Shown here: one piece after another, positions 23,779 through 33,279 of the stretch
Layout of the letters: each line of letters opens with the position of its first letter
Position numbering within the stretch: the first letter of the stretch is position 1
Source of the DNA: UBA981 sp942490995
Lineage (GTDB): Bacteria > Pseudomonadota > Gammaproteobacteria > Ga0077536
Direction: 5' to 3'
Length of the DNA stretch: 64,000 nucleotides
NCBI GenBank assembly: GCA_942490995.1
Contig: CALOBG010000036.1
Span: forward strand, 1 to 64,000
The notes under the pieces: generated by a model
Database searches by the model: none
What the model was told of the DNA's origin: nothing
What the model saw: only the letters and a program-made list of their open reading frames with translations
Program-made: the position numbers and the translations under genes

Positions 23779-25751
23779 GCGGCGCGCCGCAGACCGGCAT
23801 CGACCAGGGTCCCGACCACGCTATCGAAATCGAGGCTGGCAGCCGCCGCCGCGGCAACGAATCCGGCGTCCGGGCCGAGTCCGGGGTTGGCGTTGATATC
23901 GATCACCCAGAGTTGTTCGGCGGCATCGACGCGCACATCGATGCGCGCGTAACCGCACAGTCCGAATGCCGTCCACACCTGCCGCGCGCATGCGCCGAGG
24001 CGCTCGGCGAGAGCCGCTTCGCAGCTCTCCAGCCCGAACCGGCGCGGGGTCCGGACGTAGTTCGCCGAGTCCGGCGCCCACTTCGCATCGAAATCCACGA
24101 TCCGCGGATGGTCGTCCGGCCAGTCGACGAACAAGGTTTCCTGGATCGGCAGCACGCGCGGTCCGCCGACCGTTTCGATGACGGCCACGTTGAACTCGCG
24201 CCCGGCGATGAACGCTTCGGCGAAAAAGCGCTCCTGGTACCGCGCCGAGCGCTCGGCCAGTTCGCGCGCCATGTTCGCCGCCGGTACTACCGACGCCGCA
24301 TCGATGCCCAGCGATCCGTGTTCCCATTCCGGCTTCAGGATCACCGCGCCACGATAGCTGCCGCCGTCGTCGATCAAGGCCGGCGTGGGCACGCCGTGCG
24401 CCAGCATGAGTCCCTTGGCCATGAGTTTGGACGCCGTCGCGATGCTGGCCGCGAACCGATTGCCGGTGAACGCCAGCCCGGCACGTTCCAGCGACCACGG
24501 CGCGAGCACGCTGGCGACGGCCTTGCCATCGATGGCTTCGACCAGGTTGAACACCACCTGCGCGCCGCGCCGGGCGAGCTCGTGGGCGGCGTCGCCGGCG
24601 ACCGAGAAGCGCACGATCTCACTGGCGTAACCGCTGCGCTCGAGCGCGGCTGAAACCAATTCGGCGGTCTCCAGGGTATCGAGTTCGTCGGCACGAGTAG
24701 ACAGCGCGGCGTGCATCACCGGCACCAGCGGGCGCTGTGCACGACGCGCGCGACCGGTGTCGGCGGCAAGCCCGTAGCGTTCGGCGGCGCTGGTGACAAT
24801 CGCGTTCAACAGCCAGTCGTAGCTGTGCCCGGCGCGGATCACCGCCATCGGCAGATCGGAATGCGTGGGATGCAGGCCGGCCAGCGGGTTGGCCTCGATA
24901 AAAAATGCCTGGCCATTGGCATCGCAGCGGATATCGATGCGTCCGGCATCGCGGCACTCGAGCGCGCGATAGGCGGCCAGCGCGCACTCTACGGCACCGG
25001 CGGCGATAACATCGTCGGGTACGCCGTAGCTGATCAGGGTTTCGCTGGCTTCCTTGTTGCGGTAGGAATAAACCCCGGCGTCGGCGCCGTTGTTATAGGC
25101 GATCTCGAGTACGCCGGCGACCTGCGGCACACCACCGCGGTCGACGATGGCGACGGTGAATTCGCGTCCGCACAGATACGGCTCGATGATCACGTCCTGT
25201 TCGAAGCGTGCATGCAATGCCCGCACCGCGGCCAGCAGCTGTGCACGATCGTGACATACCGAGGCGAGCTCGCAGCCTTTGCCGGTGCCCTCGGCAACCG
25301 GTTTGACGAACACCGGGTAGTCAAACGCAAGCTCCGGCAACACCTCGGCGCTGCTCGCCAGGGCGAACGGCGCGGTGGCGATACCGGCCTCGCGCACCAC
25401 GCGCTTGGCCGCACCTTTGTCCAGCGCCAGCGCCAGGGTCAGCGGGTCGGAGAACACGTAGGCCTGCCCATACAACTCGCATAGCGCCGGCACCTGCGCT
25501 TCGCGCGCGCGCCCGCCGAGCCCCTCCGCGATCGAAAATACCAGGTCGTAGCGGCAACCGTCGGCCAGGCAGCGCGCCAACGCGCGGCCATTGCCGATCC
25601 TGGTCACGCGATGGCCGAGCCGGGCCAGCGACTCGGCAATCAGGTCAATGGTTTCCTCGGAGTCGAACTCGGCGATCGCGTCTGCGCTGTAACCGAGCGC
25701 GCGGTATTCGCTACGCAGATCGTAGACCAGGGCAATGCTGAAGCCGCTCAC
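23775..25751 (-). CDS. Tandem ATP-grasp ligase (two D-Ala-D-Ala ligase-like modules)
   Basis: A 658-aa protein made of two ATP-grasp units in tandem, residues ~1-335 and ~345-658. Unit 1: ALVYDLRSEY, KPVAEGTGKGCELA, RIDIRCDANGQAFFIEANPLAGLHPTHSDLP. Unit 2: VVFNLVEAIDGK, ILKPEWEHGSLGIDA, ARIDVRVDAAEQLWVIDINANPGLGPDAG. The E-x-N and D-x-N motifs bind magnesium and ATP in both, so both look active. Such enzymes join a carboxylate to an amine through an acyl phosphate; two units in one chain imply two peptide or amide bonds. It overlaps kamA upstream and the GNAT-HDAC gene downstream by 4 bases each. The substrate is unknown; lysine or beta-lysine is suggested by context. Confidence 0.85.
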   Translation of the reverse strand: MSGFSIALVYDLRSEYRALGYSADAIAEFDSEETIDLIAESLARLGHRVTRIGNGRALARCLADGCRYDLVFSIAEGLGGRAREAQVPALCELYGQAYVFSDPLTLALALDKGAAKRVVREAGIATAPFALASSAEVLPELAFDYPVFVKPVAEGTGKGCELASVCHDRAQLLAAVRALHARFEQDVIIEPYLCGREFTVAIVDRGGVPQVAGVLEIAYNNGADAGVYSYRNKEASETLISYGVPDDVIAAGAVECALAAYRALECRDAGRIDIRCDANGQAFFIEANPLAGLHPTHSDLPMAVIRAGHSYDWLLNAIVTSAAERYGLAADTGRARRAQRPLVPVMHAALSTRADELDTLETAELVSAALERSGYASEIVRFSVAGDAAHELARRGAQVVFNLVEAIDGKAVASVLAPWSLERAGLAFTGNRFAASIATASKLMAKGLMLAHGVPTPALIDDGGSYRGAVILKPEWEHGSLGIDAASVVPAANMARELAERSARYQERFFAEAFIAGREFNVAVIETVGGPRVLPIQETLFVDWPDDHPRIVDFDAKWAPDSANYVRTPRRFGLESCEAALAERLGACARQVWTAFGLCGYARIDVRVDAAEQLWVIDINANPGLGPDAGFVAAAAAASLDFDSVVGTLVDAGLRRAA

Positions 25752-27109
25752 GACGGCAGCTGGGTTAGGTCATCACCGTGCGTCGCTGCCGTCATTGCCG
25801 GCGGCGAGTCGGGATAGCGATAGGTATTGCCTTCGAAGTTGCGCAGGATCAGATCGTTACCCTCGCGGCCGACAACGTAGTCCGGCAGCAGCGGGATTTT
25901 GCCGCCGCCACCGGGCGCGTCGATGACATAAGTCGGCACCGCGTAGCCGGTGGTGTGTCCACGCAGGCCTTCGATGATCTCCAGCCCCTTGCTCACCGGC
26001 GTGCGAAAATGCGCGGAACCGGTGATCGGATCGCACTGGTAAAGGTAGTAAGGCTTGACCCGCCGCATGAGCTGGCCGTGAACGAGCTGTTTCATCACCG
26101 CGAGGTCGTCGTTGATCCCTTTCAACAGCACCGTCTGACCACCGAGGGGAATACCGGCATCGGCCAGGCGCGCCGTGGCCTCGGTCACCTCGGGGCTGAA
26201 TTCGCCGGGATGCGTAAAGTGAATACTCATCCACAGCGGATGGTATTTGCGCAGTATGCGGGTCAGTTGCCGGGTTATACGCTGCGGCACCACCACCGGG
26301 ACCTTGCTGCCGATGCGGATAAACTCGACGTGCTTGATCGCGCGCAGGCGCCCGAGCAGGTAGTCGAGCTTATCGTCCGACAGGGTCAGTGGATCGCCGC
26401 CGGACAACAGCACATCGCGGATCTCCGGATGGGCAGCGATATAGTCCAGCGCACCCTGCCACTGGTTGCGATCAAAGCGGTAGTCACCACCGGCCTCGCC
26501 GACCATGCGCGAGCGGGTGCAGTAGCGGCAATAGGTCGAACAGAAACCGGTGGCGAGGAACAACACCCGATCGGGATAGCGGTGCACCAGACCCGGCACC
26601 GAGGTGTCGTGGTCTTCACCCAGCGGGTCGTCGGCTTCGCCCGGCGAACGCAGGTATTCGTCGCCGACCGGGATATGCGTGCGGCGCAGCGGCTCAAAGG
26701 CATCTTCGCGACTCATGCGGCTGGCGTAATACGGCGTGATCCCGACCGGCAACGAGCCCTGGTGGCGCGCTACGGCGGCACGTTCGTCGTCGCTCAGGAC
26801 AAAGATCCGCTCGAGGTCGGCCACGCTGCGTACCCTTTCGCGCAGCTGCCAGCGCCAGTCGTTCCATTGACGGGCGGTCGATCCGGGGAAGCAGGCCTTG
26901 TAGAATTCGCGCGCCGTCGGACTGACGACGAAAGGATTCGATTTGAGGATCCGCGGCGCCTTGGCGGCGGAAATCGAAATGACATTGGGAGGAGTGGCGG
27001 GATTGGTGGATGCAGCAGGCGCGGGTGCGCGTGCCGAACGAGGGGCAACGCGTGCCCGGCCCGAGGGAGGTTCCTCTGCTTCAGCGCTACTCTGGGTTTC
27101 CAATGTCAT
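25748..27109 (-). CDS. kamA: Lysine 2,3-aminomutase family radical SAM enzyme
   Basis: Converts L-alpha-lysine to L-beta-lysine using SAM, [4Fe-4S] and PLP; 453 aa. The cluster motif is CSTYCRYC near residues 190-200. GGDPLTLSDDKL follows. The PLP lysine lies in DAPGGGGKIPLLPDYVVG. The two Asp residues that hold the lysine side chain in the Clostridium enzyme are both kept (LYQCDPITGS and YVIDAPGG), which favours lysine over glutamate as substrate. Length excludes the shorter EpmB group. The first ~60 residues are Ala/Pro-rich and extra. ATG 27109 is chosen for the AAGGAAC ribosome site; the frame extends upstream to 27316 without support. First gene of the operon. Confidence 0.88.
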   Translation of the reverse strand: MTLETQSSAEAEEPPSGRARVAPRSARAPAPAASTNPATPPNVISISAAKAPRILKSNPFVVSPTAREFYKACFPGSTARQWNDWRWQLRERVRSVADLERIFVLSDDERAAVARHQGSLPVGITPYYASRMSREDAFEPLRRTHIPVGDEYLRSPGEADDPLGEDHDTSVPGLVHRYPDRVLFLATGFCSTYCRYCTRSRMVGEAGGDYRFDRNQWQGALDYIAAHPEIRDVLLSGGDPLTLSDDKLDYLLGRLRAIKHVEFIRIGSKVPVVVPQRITRQLTRILRKYHPLWMSIHFTHPGEFSPEVTEATARLADAGIPLGGQTVLLKGINDDLAVMKQLVHGQLMRRVKPYYLYQCDPITGSAHFRTPVSKGLEIIEGLRGHTTGYAVPTYVIDAPGGGGKIPLLPDYVVGREGNDLILRNFEGNTYRYPDSPPAMTAATHGDDLTQLPS

Positions 27110-27203
27110 GGCTGTGTTCCTTGTTTGAACTTGATGTCTTATCTCTGCCCGTCGCGCTGAGGCTGGCCCGCAGGTGCGCCGTTCAGTCGCAAATCGCGCG
27201 CGT

Positions 27204-27231
27204 ATATTGTGCTTTTTTTTCCGCAATGCAA
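27204..27231 (-). promoter_or_regulatory. Possible sigma-70 promoter of the kamA operon
   Basis: On the minus strand TTGCAT and CAATAT are separated by 16 bases, ~95 bases before the kamA start, in an AT-rich spot with two A-runs. The spacing and position are reasonable; it is a pattern match only. Confidence 0.35.
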
Positions 27232-27302
27232 GTATTTTTTTTGATCCCCGCCGATGTTCTGCCGGCCCGTGAACCAGCCCGCCGCCGGCACTGCGAGCCG
27301 GC

Positions 27303-28694
27303 TTGAAACGTAACACCCGCCTGAGCCGCGATCAGCGACACGCACTGCGCCAGTCGCAGCGTGAAGCGGTCGCGACTTCGGTCATGAGCGGCGTGTGCGA
27401 CAACTACCTCGGCGCCTTCGCGATCTTTCTCCAGGCCACCGCGCAACAGGTCGGTTGGGTGACCGCCCTGCCGCAGTTTGTCGGCCCGTGGTTGCAACTG
27501 CTGTCGGTGTGGCTGGGCCGACGCGGGATCAGTCGCATCGGCCTTATCGTCGGTGGCGCGCTGTTCCAGAGCGTAACCATCGCGGTGCTGGTCCTGCTCT
27601 GCGCGCGTCAGCCCGCGGACGCGGTAGCGATCCTGATCGTGACCGCCGTGCTTTTCCAGGCCGGCGGCCATTTCGTGCAGCCGCAATGGCGGGCGGTGAT
27701 GGTGATGCTGGTCCCGGAGGAACGCCGCGGCCGCTATTTCGCGCACCGCTCGCGCCTCACCGCGCTGGCCAGCTTCGCCGCGCTGGCCGGGGGCGGCGTG
27801 GTATTGCATGCCGCCGCGGTCTACGATTTGACCGCGCTCGGTTTCGTCGTGCTGTTCACCAGCGCCCTGATCGGACGCGTCCTGGCGGTGCGCCTGCTGG
27901 CCAGGCTGCCGGATTTCGAAGAACGCCGAAGCGCACCGGAGCGGCGCTCGTTCGCGACCGTCGCGCTCGAGATCCGCAACACCCTCGCCGACAGCAACTT
28001 TCGCCGCTTCACCCTGTTCGTGGCCAGCATGCAGGGCGCGGTGGCGATCGCCGGGCCGTACTTCTCGGTCCATATGCTGCGTAATCTCGGTTTCAGCTAC
28101 GTCGAGTTCATGGCCAACCTGGCCGCCTCGATCGTCATGCAACTGTTGACCCTGAACAGCTGGGGTTATATCGCCGACCATCTCGGTAACCGCATCGTAC
28201 TGGTGACCACCGCGTTTCTGATCCCGGCGCTGCCGATGCTGTGGATCTTTTCCGACAACTTCTGGTACCTGCTGTGCGTGCAGGGCGTGGCCGGCCTGGC
28301 CTGGGGCGGCTTCACCCTGAGTTCGAGCAATTACCTCTACGACTTGCGCCCGGCCGGCAGCGAGCTGGCCAGCTTCGCCGCGGTGCAGTCGGTGATCAGC
28401 GGTATCGCCATCGCGGCCGGCGCGGTGCTTGGCGGGCTGCTCACCGTCCACCTGCCCGAAACCATCGTCCTCGGCGGTGTGAGCATCAGTTTTACGCGGA
28501 CCCTGTTCGGGGTGTTCGCCCTGTCGGCGATACTGCGCCTGAGCGTCGCGCTGTGGTTCACCTCGCGGGTTGCCGAGATCCGTCTGAGCGCCGACGCCAC
28601 CGTCAACCAGGTTATCTACCGTATGGCGCGCTTCAATCCGGTCACCGGGGTAGTGATGGACGTGATCGGCGTGGTGCGGCGGCGACGCAAGTAG
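27303..28694 (+). CDS. MFS transporter
   Basis: A 463-aa major facilitator protein with 10-12 hydrophobic segments (for example GLIVGGALFQSVTIAVLVLL and LVTTAFLIPALPMLWIF, cited as landmarks). The substrate and direction are unknown. It is divergent from kamA across a ~190-bp region and may share control with it, so it could export the product of that operon. The start is uncertain: TTG 27303 gives the longest form, and ATG 27385 is within the frame but would trim the first helix. It ends in a converging arrangement with mprF. Confidence 0.8.
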   Translation: MKRNTRLSRDQRHALRQSQREAVATSVMSGVCDNYLGAFAIFLQATAQQVGWVTALPQFVGPWLQLLSVWLGRRGISRIGLIVGGALFQSVTIAVLVLLCARQPADAVAILIVTAVLFQAGGHFVQPQWRAVMVMLVPEERRGRYFAHRSRLTALASFAALAGGGVVLHAAAVYDLTALGFVVLFTSALIGRVLAVRLLARLPDFEERRSAPERRSFATVALEIRNTLADSNFRRFTLFVASMQGAVAIAGPYFSVHMLRNLGFSYVEFMANLAASIVMQLLTLNSWGYIADHLGNRIVLVTTAFLIPALPMLWIFSDNFWYLLCVQGVAGLAWGGFTLSSSNYLYDLRPAGSELASFAAVQSVISGIAIAAGAVLGGLLTVHLPETIVLGGVSISFTRTLFGVFALSAILRLSVALWFTSRVAEIRLSADATVNQVIYRMARFNPVTGVVMDVIGVVRRRRK

Positions 28695-28755
28695 CGCCGG
28701 TAGCGTCTGTGCAGTCGTGATGCCGCACAACCTCGGCGATCCGAACAACGATGCC

Positions 28756-28794
28756 GAAACGCTGACCGGAGCCGTCGCCAGCCATCAGCGTTTC
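28756..28794. terminator. Inverted repeat between convergent MFS and mprF genes
   Basis: GAAACGCTGA (28756-28765) and TCAGCGTTTC (28785-28794) are perfect complements around a 19-base loop. The right arm contains the mprF stop codon. No U-run follows, so termination is possible but unproven. Confidence 0.35.
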
Positions 28795-31409
28795 ACGATC
28801 CCGGTGAGACCTCCGGCGATCAATGCCGAAACATCGAGCAGCACCAGGGGTAGCGACACCCCGCCCCGCGTCACCAGGTAGCGCGGGCGCCACTCGGGAT
28901 CGAACTTGTCTTTGTAGGCACGCAAGCCGGCGAAATTGTAGAAATGCTCACCGTGACGAAACACTGCCGTGCCGAGTCGATGCCAGACCGGAGCCATCGG
29001 ATGATCCTCCAGGCCCGACAACGGCGCCATGCCAAGGCTGAACTGGCGATATCCGTTCTGTGCGCCCCACAGCATCAACTCGACGAACAGATAATCCATT
29101 ACCCCTTTCGGCGCGACGCTGGTGTGGCGCATCAGATCGATGGAAAGCTCCTGCCTGTCGCCGCTCGTCCACAGGTTGGCGAAAGCGACCACCTGCGCGT
29201 TGACGCGCACCACGGCGCAGGGTGCGCGTGACAGGTACGCCTCATCGAAGCGGCCGAGCGCAAAGCCTTTCTCGCGGGTGTGTTTGTCTTCCAGCCAGGC
29301 GTCCGAGATGCGTCTGAGCTCCGGCAGCAGTGCCGGCACGCCAGCGGCCGGCACGATTTCGAAGCTGGCGCCGTCGCGCTCGGCACGTCGCCGCGCCTGG
29401 CGCAGGTCCGCGCGCGCTTTGCCGTCGAGCGAAAAGCTGCGCAGATCGACGCACGCCTCTTCGCCCAGCTTGAACGTCGCCAGGCCCATATCGATATAGG
29501 TGTGCAGATCCTCACCCGGAACCTGGTAGAACACCGCACGCCCGGCATGATTTTCGGCGAGTTCGACGAAATCCCAGGCCAGATCCTCACCCGCGCCGGC
29601 CTCGCCAATCGGGCCGCCCATCGCGATCCACGAACGGCCCTGGATCTGATACATCAACAGCGCGCGGTCTTCGGCGTCGAACAACAGGCGTTTGTCGCCC
29701 AGCAACGCGAGTTGCGCGGCGGCGTCGGGACTGTTTTTCACCAGCGGCAGCGCGCGCTCGAGTTCGGCTGCGCCGGCGGTAGCGGGCGCGGGGGACAGCG
29801 GCCGAAACAGACGCGCCAGGGCAAGTGTCGAAACGACCAGTACCAATGCCAGGCTCGCGCGCAGGGAGCGCGGCGCGTTGCCGTCGAGTGCGAACTGCCA
29901 CCATAAAGCATCGGCGTACTCGACATGTTTATAGGCAAAACTCACCAGCCACAGACTCCCGGCAATCACGATGGCAATCGCGAACCACCAGTTTGCGTTC
30001 AAGGCCAGCACCGAAATTTTTGACGCGCGACGAAACTCGCCGCGCGCCACAATAAGTACCGCGAACAGGGTGACAAGCATCAGCGCCTGTTCCCAGTCGA
30101 AACCCCTGGCCAACGACGCACCCGCGCCGACCAGCAGCGCCCCGGCAGTGAGCCGGAAGGCGAGCGCGCTGCGACGCTGCAGGCCGCGCGCCAGAAACAT
30201 CAGGCCCAAGCCGATCAGGCTGCCGGCGAGATGGGAAACCTCCATCAGCGATAGCGGCACCCATCGCGCCAGCGCCACGCTACGCGCCAGGATGGCCGGA
30301 GTTGCACCGGAAAACACCAGTAAGGCGCCGCTGACAAACATGACCCCGGCGAGGATCTGCGGTACGGTGGCGGTCAGCACCGAATGCGCCTGTTCGAGGC
30401 TTCTCCCCAGCGCGCTCGCGCGCAGACGCCGAAACTCGTGAACAGCGACCGCCAGCACGGCTAAGGCCAGTGGAACGAGGTAGTAGATCGCGCGATAGGC
30501 CAGTATCGCGCTCAATAATTCGGCCCGCGGGATCGCCGGCAGGGCGACGATGAACACCGTTTCGAAAACCCCGATCCCGCCCGGAACATGACTGATGACC
30601 GATACCACGACCGCGATTACGAATACGCACAGCACGGTAGGGAAACTCAGCCCGGCGGCGGTAGGCACCAACATGTAAAGGACACCGGCGGCGGCGACCA
30701 GGTCGACGATTGCCAGGGCCAGTTGTCTGAGCGTAATCGAGATCGCGGGAACCACCAGCGTGCGCCGGGCCAGACGGAGCGTCGGACTGTGTAGCAGCCC
30801 GGCCGCGATCTGGACCGCGACTGGCAGCAACAGCACTACCCCGAGGCCCGTTACCAGGCTGCTGTCGAGACCCAGGATCGCGCTCGCCTGTGCCGTCTGG
30901 AAAACGAATATGCAGCCGGCCACGAACGTCACTCCGGCGCCGAAGGTCAGGCTAACGAAACCGATCAGACTCGCGATCTCGAGCGCGCCGAGACCCAGCG
31001 CCGAATACATACGATAGCGGATAGCGCCGCCGGAGATCAGCGCTAACCCGACACTCTGCCCGATGGCGGTCGCGGTCAGGCTCACCGGCGCAACCATGCG
31101 ATAGGGTAATGACCTGCCGAGATAGCGCAGGGCGAGCATGTCGTAGCCGCTGATGGCCAGGAAACTGACCATCGTGCAACCCACCGCGGCCAGGATCGCG
31201 AACGGCGGCAGCACGGAAAATTCATGCAGCACATCGCGCAGGTGCACCTGCCGAAGTTCGTGGTGCAGCACCCAGATGGCGACGCAGAACAATACCGCAC
31301 CCAGAGCGCCGGCCGCCGCACCGGCGATCGGCAAGCGTCCCGCTGCCGGCTGCTGCCCGGCTTCGTCGCGCGCACCGCCAACCGCGCCAGGACCATTCAG
31401 GCTTTCCAT
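28785..31409 (-). CDS. mprF: Bifunctional aminoacyl-phosphatidylglycerol synthase/flippase MprF
   Basis: An 874-aa inner-membrane protein. The N-terminal ~520 residues hold about 14 transmembrane segments (flippase domain). The C-terminal ~340 residues are the DUF2156 aminoacyl transferase (AEDRALLMYQIQGRSWIAMGGPIG, DYLFVELMLWGAQNGYRQFSLGMAPL, seen as MGGPIG and FSLGMAPLSG). It moves lysine or another amino acid from tRNA to phosphatidylglycerol and exposes the product, making the surface more positive and resistant to cationic peptides. ATG 31409 has GGGAG 5 bases upstream. It follows eptA on the same strand, separated by a terminator. Confidence 0.9.
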   Translation of the reverse strand: MESLNGPGAVGGARDEAGQQPAAGRLPIAGAAAGALGAVLFCVAIWVLHHELRQVHLRDVLHEFSVLPPFAILAAVGCTMVSFLAISGYDMLALRYLGRSLPYRMVAPVSLTATAIGQSVGLALISGGAIRYRMYSALGLGALEIASLIGFVSLTFGAGVTFVAGCIFVFQTAQASAILGLDSSLVTGLGVVLLLPVAVQIAAGLLHSPTLRLARRTLVVPAISITLRQLALAIVDLVAAAGVLYMLVPTAAGLSFPTVLCVFVIAVVVSVISHVPGGIGVFETVFIVALPAIPRAELLSAILAYRAIYYLVPLALAVLAVAVHEFRRLRASALGRSLEQAHSVLTATVPQILAGVMFVSGALLVFSGATPAILARSVALARWVPLSLMEVSHLAGSLIGLGLMFLARGLQRRSALAFRLTAGALLVGAGASLARGFDWEQALMLVTLFAVLIVARGEFRRASKISVLALNANWWFAIAIVIAGSLWLVSFAYKHVEYADALWWQFALDGNAPRSLRASLALVLVVSTLALARLFRPLSPAPATAGAAELERALPLVKNSPDAAAQLALLGDKRLLFDAEDRALLMYQIQGRSWIAMGGPIGEAGAGEDLAWDFVELAENHAGRAVFYQVPGEDLHTYIDMGLATFKLGEEACVDLRSFSLDGKARADLRQARRRAERDGASFEIVPAAGVPALLPELRRISDAWLEDKHTREKGFALGRFDEAYLSRAPCAVVRVNAQVVAFANLWTSGDRQELSIDLMRHTSVAPKGVMDYLFVELMLWGAQNGYRQFSLGMAPLSGLEDHPMAPVWHRLGTAVFRHGEHFYNFAGLRAYKDKFDPEWRPRYLVTRGGVSLPLVLLDVSALIAGGLTGIVKR

Positions 31410-31431
31410 CGGCACTCCCGGCTGAGTTGTT

Positions 31432-31455
31432 CAAAAACGCGACAGCTTCCTGTCG
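31432..31455 (-). terminator. Rho-independent terminator after eptA
   Basis: On the minus strand CGACAG-GAAG-CTGTCG is followed by CGTTTTTGA. It lies 27 bases past the eptA stop and 23 bases before the mprF start, so the two genes are probably transcribed separately. Confidence 0.7.
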
Positions 31456-31481
31456 TCGAAACGCATTGCCCCGTCACGGAT

Positions 31482-33155
31482 CTACAGCGACGGACCTGTT
31501 TGTTCGATGGCACGCAGCAGGCTTTTCGATGCGGCGTAGAGACTGGTCTCTACTTCGAACATATCGAGCAGGGTATGGAATAATTCTTCGTGCGTTACCG
31601 GCCGCTCGGTATTCACGGCAATCGCGGCGGACGCCACGTCGAAATGTGCACCGACCCAGATCATCGCCGCGACATGGGTTTGTTCGTTCGGCGCTATCAA
31701 ATAAGGCATGCCGTGCAGATACAGGCCGTGCTCGCCGAGCGATTCGCCGTGGTCGCTGATGTAGAACAGCGCCGTTTCGAATTTGTCCGCGTTACGCTTG
31801 AGCAAGTCGATCGCTTCGGCGATGAAATGATCGGTATAGACAATCGTATTGTCGTAGGCGTTGTTGATCTGCTCACTGGAACAACTCGAAAGCTCGTTCG
31901 ATGCGCATACCGGCGCAAAGACCCGGAAGGCATTGGGGTAGCGTTTATCATATTCAGGACCGTGGCTGCCCATCTGGTGCAACACGATGAGGATATCGCC
32001 GGAATGCCGGTCGACATAGTCCTGCAGTCCGCTCAGCATGCCTTCGTCGCGGCATTCTTCATCACACAATGGATTGTTCGCGGGCGATCTGAAATCCTCG
32101 AACGCGACCCGATCCGCAACGCCCTTGGAGCCGGAATTGTTATCGCGCCACAGGACGTCGACCCCGGCGCGCTTGAGTACGTCGAGGACATTTTCGTTGT
32201 CGTCGGCCGTACCAACGTCAAATCCCGCGCGCCCCTCAAAAGCGAACATGCACGGCAATGATTGCGCGGTCGCGGTGCCGCAGGATTGCATGTTCCTAAA
32301 CGAGATCAGATTATCTTCCTGCTCCAGGCGCGGATTGGTTTTTTTTGAATAACCATTCAGCGAGAAGCGATCGACGCGCGCCGTCTCACCTACAACCAGG
32401 ATCACCAGTTCGCGCCCGACATCGGACGCCGGGATCTGAGCGTCGGTCGCGATCTGTGTAATCGGCTGCCCGTGATCCCTGGCGGTGCGCCGGGAGACGA
32501 AAAACTTAAAGGCGCCATACACGGCATAAGTGGGATTCGTGTAATAGCGCACCGGTTTGTGTTCACGGATGAAGCTGGCGTAGTGACCGCCGAACACCGC
32601 CACGGAACCGGCGATGAGTGCGAGCGCGGCTGCCGCGGCACGCAGGCTTGCCACGATACGGGCGCGCGATGTCTGCGGCCGCAGGCGCAGACGCATCACC
32701 AGCAGCGACGGAATGAGCGCGAGCGCCGCCATGCGCACAAACAAATCCACGTTCAGCAAACCACGCACCTCATCGCCGTCGGTTTCGAGCAGGTTCTGGA
32801 TCATGGTCTGATCCATGACAACACCGTAGCGATCGGTGTAATAGCCGATCAGCGCCGCCGCGATCAGCAGCACGACGAGGACCGGTTTCAGGGCATAGCG
32901 GTTGTTGAAAGGCAGTATCAGCAGGACGATGAAACTGATCAGCACCGCGACGGTGGAAACCAGGAAACCGAGGTTGGCCGCGCCGAGCGAATAGATGTCG
33001 AGCAGGCGCTGGAAAAATTCAACATTGCCGGTGACCGCGATGAACGCAGCAACGAGAACCAGGACGGTGGTGGATTTCAGCATGACGAAGCCAGGGAGTT
33101 CAGCGTTGCTCAAGCGTTGGACGGTAGAACATAGAGAACAGCAACGGCGCGGCAT
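31482..33155 (-). CDS. eptA: Phosphoethanolamine transferase (EptA-type)
   Basis: A 557-aa inner-membrane enzyme that moves phosphoethanolamine from phosphatidylethanolamine to lipid A. Five N-terminal transmembrane segments are followed by a periplasmic sulfatase-like domain. The catalytic Thr is in VGETARVDRFSLNGYSKKTNP (landmark GETARVDRFS). SCGTATAQSLPCMF and DHGESLGEHGLYLHGMPY give zinc ligands and disulfide cysteines. ATG 33155 fits the family N-terminus (RLSNAEL before the first helix), though no good ribosome site is seen; ATG 33083 is an alternative. It sits with mprF and an efflux system, forming an envelope-defence neighbourhood. Confidence 0.9.
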   Translation of the reverse strand: MPRRCCSLCSTVQRLSNAELPGFVMLKSTTVLVLVAAFIAVTGNVEFFQRLLDIYSLGAANLGFLVSTVAVLISFIVLLILPFNNRYALKPVLVVLLIAAALIGYYTDRYGVVMDQTMIQNLLETDGDEVRGLLNVDLFVRMAALALIPSLLVMRLRLRPQTSRARIVASLRAAAAALALIAGSVAVFGGHYASFIREHKPVRYYTNPTYAVYGAFKFFVSRRTARDHGQPITQIATDAQIPASDVGRELVILVVGETARVDRFSLNGYSKKTNPRLEQEDNLISFRNMQSCGTATAQSLPCMFAFEGRAGFDVGTADDNENVLDVLKRAGVDVLWRDNNSGSKGVADRVAFEDFRSPANNPLCDEECRDEGMLSGLQDYVDRHSGDILIVLHQMGSHGPEYDKRYPNAFRVFAPVCASNELSSCSSEQINNAYDNTIVYTDHFIAEAIDLLKRNADKFETALFYISDHGESLGEHGLYLHGMPYLIAPNEQTHVAAMIWVGAHFDVASAAIAVNTERPVTHEELFHTLLDMFEVETSLYAASKSLLRAIEQTGPSL

Positions 33156-33262
33156 TATGCATCAGCGATACGGTCGGGACACCCACAAAGAAGATTGCGG
33201 CCTGCGGCCGCAAACGCGGTTCCTGTCGAAACCAACACCGCAAGCCCGTCTTAACCGTTTCA

Positions 33263-33279
33263 TATCATTCGAAGTGATA
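33263..33279. promoter_or_regulatory. Near-palindrome in the eptA / efflux divergent region
   Basis: TATCATTCGAAGTGATA is a near-perfect dyad between the divergent eptA and efflux genes. It could be an operator for either. No known binding-site consensus is matched with confidence. Confidence 0.25.

Noticed and set aside
25778..27160. 460-aa plus-strand frame opposite kamA and 521-aa minus-strand frame (27183-28748) opposite the MFS gene
   Set aside because: Both lie antisense to well-supported genes and their translations are low-complexity charged sequence without domain features.
28756..28794. Inverted repeat between MFS and mprF as a mobile repeat
   Set aside because: Arms are only 10 bp, overlap the mprF stop codon and have no second copy in the window; a simple convergent hairpin is the better reading.
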